Positions 7,261-9,145 of a stretch of 9,145 bases of DNA are shown here, one piece after another (position 1 is the first letter of the stretch; each line of letters opens with the position of its first letter). A program made the translations under genes and the position numbers. Location of the stretch: the NCBI GenBank assembly GCA_016764115.1, contig JAESSM010000193.1, forward strand, positions 1 to 9,145. Direction: 5' to 3'. Under the pieces are notes generated by a model. That model had not been told where the DNA came from and did not search any database. It was given only the letters and a program-made list of their open reading frames with translations. This DNA comes from Bacteroidia bacterium (GTDB lineage: Bacteria > Bacteroidota > Bacteroidia > JAESSM01 > NORP286).

Positions 7261-8826
7261 ATGAAAAAAATTACCATTTTATTATCTCTCGCTATCATTA
7301 TGATTTCGGGTAGCGTTTTTGCTCAAGAAGCAGAAATAAACAATGTTAGAAAAAGAGAATTTCGAGGAGTTAGAGCCATTATCAACGAGCAAACAAAAGA
7401 GTCTCAGGGATACTATACTTTTTATGTAGATGAAAAAGCTGAGGAAAAAGGCATGATTAAATTTATGCTTGAGATATATGACCTTGATTTGAAATTGCTG
7501 AACAAAACACCGATAACCATTACCAAGCGTTCCGTGATCGATGGTAGCGTGTTTAACGGCAAGAATTTCTTCTTTCTATTCAATGATGTATGGAAGAAAA
7601 AAATAACTTATGTAGTTGCGGATATTAATGGTAAGATCATAAACGAAAAAGTTGTTGAAGTAGAAAAAAGAGCCACAACTACCGCTGATGTTTATCCTGC
7701 CAACGATGGATTTTATATTGTGAAACCTCTTAAAGAAAAGAAATTAGGATACTCCATTACGAAAATTGATAAAGACCTAAAAGAACTTTGGACCATTTCC
7801 AATACACCTGACAAAGGACTGTTGTCAATTGAAGCTGTTGAAGCAGGTACCGACAGACTCATCTTGATTGAACTGAAAAGGCCATCATTAATGTCTAAAA
7901 AAGCGTATGCTAAAATTATGTGCTTAGATGAAAAAACCGGTAAGCAATTATATGAGTATCCTTTATTTGATGGTGAAGCTACCTGTATACCATCTGCATT
8001 TCTAATTGATAAAGATGCCAATGTAGTTACTGGTGGAATGTATTTTGAAGGCGAGAAATGGAAGTCAGTGAACTCTAACGGAATATTTTTCTTAAAGCTT
8101 GGTGCGGATGGTAAAAAGCAAGTGTATAAAAAAGTAGATTGGGATGAGGGGATACAAGATCTATTAAAATCATCTAAGAACAAATTAGTTATTGGTAGTA
8201 AACCTAAAGTATTCTTCCATGATATCGTTCAAGCTGGGGATGGAGGCTATCAAATTATTTCTGAAACTTTTCAAAAAACCATGCCTGCTATTAGCAGTCG
8301 TTTGGGGGACATGATTTCGGGACGATATATTGGAAACATTAATTCAAAGAACAGTCAAGGGAAATATGAAAAACCACTTCGATTTGTGATCATGGATTTT
8401 ATCATTTTCAATTATAATAAGGAAGGTGAGATATCAAACCTTAACAAGATCCCTAAAGATGAAACTAAGATTTCTATTTACCCTCCATATAAAAGCATGC
8501 CTGGATTAAGGCTGGCTAAGGCGGTTAAGGAATTTGGGTACTTTGACTATGCTTTTACAACAAAAGTTCCTGGAAGTGATCAGGAGGTGATGGTATCAAG
8601 GAATATGAGCATTGGTAATCCTTACATTGGAGTTACTACCATTGCAAAGGGTAATGATGCGACTACTACAAAAATTCCTATAAAGAGAAAAACTGCCAAG
8701 CGGGCCAATAGTAAAGAGAGAGATTTCGTAGGTGTAGTTAAGTCAAAAACGGGTTATATTTGTGTGTATTATTATGCTAAAAAGGAACAAACCGTACATC
8801 TTTATCTGGATCAAATAAAACTTTAA
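7261..8826 (+). CDS. Secreted protein of unknown function, DUF6770-like
   Basis: The 521-residue product starts with a clear Sec signal peptide: MKK, a hydrophobic core to about residue 16, and a likely cleavage after Ala21 (VFA, then QEAE), so it should be periplasmic or outer-membrane exposed. No lipobox cysteine follows the core, and I see neither a further membrane segment nor a recognisable type IX secretion C-terminal domain. The mature part is rich in short beta-strand-like repeats such as YSITKIDKDLKELWTI (about 162-177) and GIFFLKLGADGKKQVYK, suggesting a beta-propeller or other all-beta fold. The region GYYTFYVDEK to FFFLFNDVWKKKITYV (about 50-120) resembles DUF6770 proteins of Bacteroidota as I remember them; I cannot confirm this. 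A basic patch PIKRKTAKRANSKER precedes the C-terminus. It has its own promoter and a strong terminator, so it appears monocistronic. Confidence 0.85.
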   Translation: MKKITILLSLAIIMISGSVFAQEAEINNVRKREFRGVRAIINEQTKESQGYYTFYVDEKAEEKGMIKFMLEIYDLDLKLLNKTPITITKRSVIDGSVFNGKNFFFLFNDVWKKKITYVVADINGKIINEKVVEVEKRATTTADVYPANDGFYIVKPLKEKKLGYSITKIDKDLKELWTISNTPDKGLLSIEAVEAGTDRLILIELKRPSLMSKKAYAKIMCLDEKTGKQLYEYPLFDGEATCIPSAFLIDKDANVVTGGMYFEGEKWKSVNSNGIFFLKLGADGKKQVYKKVDWDEGIQDLLKSSKNKLVIGSKPKVFFHDIVQAGDGGYQIISETFQKTMPAISSRLGDMISGRYIGNINSKNSQGKYEKPLRFVIMDFIIFNYNKEGEISNLNKIPKDETKISIYPPYKSMPGLRLAKAVKEFGYFDYAFTTKVPGSDQEVMVSRNMSIGNPYIGVTTIAKGNDATTTKIPIKRKTAKRANSKERDFVGVVKSKTGYICVYYYAKKEQTVHLYLDQIKL

Positions 8827-8843
8827 TAACTGTTTTAAAGTAT

Positions 8844-8875
8844 AAAAAGGGGTTGTGCGATCAATCCCTTTTTTT
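8844..8875 (+). terminator. Intrinsic terminator of the secreted-protein gene
   Basis: AAAAAGGGGTTG (8844-8855) pairs with CAATCCCTTTTT (8862-8873) through twelve pairs including one G-U, with a 6-nt loop TGCGAT, and the T-run continues to 8875. It starts 17 bp after the stop codon. The A-run on the left arm means it could also work on minus-strand transcripts. Confidence 0.85.
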
Positions 8876-8879
8876 ATGA
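8869..8879 (+). repeat. Left copy of 11-bp direct repeat (candidate target-site duplication)
   Basis: TTTTTTTATGA here is repeated exactly at 9013-9023, the two copies enclosing the inverted-repeat element and one extra T. It overlaps the end of the terminator's right arm and its T-run, which suggests the element inserted at this tract. The T-rich content lowers its significance. Confidence 0.5.
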
Positions 8880-8880
8880 T

Positions 8881-9012
8881 GAGACTGCCTCAAAAGTCAA
8901 AAATTCCTGTCATTCTGAGCGCAGGGAAGAATCTATTTTCCTGATTACCAATTTGTTTCAAGATCTTTCACTATGTACAAGATGACATAAAATGGACTTT
9001 TGAAACAACCTC
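8881..9012. repeat. Nested inverted-repeat element, REP/MITE-like
   Basis: Outer arms GAGACTGCCTCAAAAGTC (8881-8898) and GACTTTTGAAACAACCTC (8995-9012) match as inverted repeats at 14 of 18 positions. Inner arms 8908-8934, starting TGTCATTCTGAGCG, and 8961-8987, ending AAGATGACA, match at 18 of 27. A 26-nt loop (8935-8960) separates them, so the whole 132 bp folds into one hairpin. The TGTCATTCTGAGCG/GAAGAATCT motif is, from memory, a widespread dispersed repeat in many bacterial genomes including Bacteroidota. It encodes no transposase and would need one supplied in trans. Only one copy lies in this window. Confidence 0.75.
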
Positions 9013-9023
9013 TTTTTTTATGA
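9013..9023 (+). repeat. Right copy of 11-bp direct repeat (candidate target-site duplication)
   Basis: This is an exact repeat of TTTTTTTATGA at 8869-8879, directly abutting the right outer arm of the inverted-repeat element. An alternative reading is that the T-run belongs to the element and gives it terminator function on the plus strand. Confidence 0.5.
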
Positions 9024-9145
9024 GCAGGTTTATAGCCATGTTATTTCTGCTGTTATTGATAAACTCATTTTTCACAGAAACACTTACTGCTTTGATATTT
9101 CGAATTTGCCATTTTTTATTACGATAAACTATAATAATACATGTT

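Larger units (their letters stand above)
8827..9145. other. Gene-free 3' region with terminator and repeat element
   Basis: After the secreted-protein gene there is no convincing complete gene up to the window edge. The stretch holds the intrinsic terminator, the nested inverted-repeat element, and 133 bp of A/T-rich DNA (9013-9145). In that last part a minus-strand frame is open from the window edge and stops inside the element at 8971-8973. A 35-codon plus-strand frame (9020-9127) is also open. Neither is supported enough to annotate as a gene. Confidence 0.6.

Noticed and set aside
7713..8183. A 156-codon minus-strand frame inside the secreted-protein gene
   Set aside because: It is fully contained in a gene with a signal peptide, promoter and terminator, and its product has no recognisable domain; it is a shadow frame.
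6498..8826. Kinase, Lrp regulator and secreted protein as one new signalling system
   Set aside because: Each gene has its own orientation or signals (convergent, then divergent with a separate promoter). Nothing in the sequence ties the Lrp-type protein to the kinase, since Lrp proteins are not phosphorelay receivers.
8881..9012. CRISPR repeat or tRNA-like structure
   Set aside because: There is a single nested palindrome with no regularly spaced direct repeats, no spacers, no cas genes and no cloverleaf or CCA features.
9020..9127. A 35-codon plus-strand frame starting ATG AGC AGG with a hydrophobic product
   Set aside because: It begins inside the direct repeat, has no promoter or ribosome site of its own, and its hydrophobic character is what an antisense reading of A/T-rich DNA gives. 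Other frames are open over the same bases.

Overview
The window is AT-rich bacterial DNA, most likely from a member of the Bacteroidota, probably a Cytophagales-type marine or soil bacterium. This is inferred from three things. The secreted-protein gene has a textbook Bacteroidota promoter (TTTG, 19 nt, TATATTTG). One gene belongs to DUF2480, a family I know only from this phylum. Start codons lack clear Shine-Dalgarno sequences. The genus cannot be named from the sequence alone.

Layout, left to right. A nearly window-edge ATG at 8 opens a 702-residue membrane-anchored PpiD/SurA-type peptidyl-prolyl isomerase (8-2116), a periplasmic folding factor for envelope proteins. A long AT-rich stem-loop (2137-2170) follows and overlaps a possible promoter for a small DUF2480 protein (2183-2692). 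After a 120-bp gap comes a very large sensor histidine kinase of NtrY-like type (2813-6475, TTG start). It has about twelve predicted membrane segments, three extracytoplasmic regions, a HAMP domain and a complete HisKA/HATPase core, but no receiver domain and no response regulator beside it. An Lrp/AsnC-family regulator (6498-6995, minus strand) converges on the kinase with only a 22-bp gap. Its best terminator candidate lies inside the last codons of the kinase. A 265-bp divergent intergenic region holds a small palindrome near the regulator and the strong promoter of a 521-residue secreted protein of unknown function (7261-8826), which resembles DUF6770-type proteins.

The last 319 bp carry no convincing gene. 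They hold a clear intrinsic terminator and then a 132-bp nested inverted-repeat element (8881-9012). The element contains the widespread TGTCATTCTGAGCG motif and is bracketed by an 11-bp direct repeat, TTTTTTTATGA. It looks like a non-autonomous mobile or REP/MITE-like repeat that landed at the T-tract of the terminator.

Taken together this is mostly a housekeeping and envelope-related chromosomal neighbourhood: protein folding in the periplasm, envelope sensing and a secreted protein. I see no new defence, secretion or biosynthetic system. The points most worth a second look are the repeat element with its apparent target-site duplication, the unusual sensor architecture of the kinase, and the terminator embedded in a convergent coding region.
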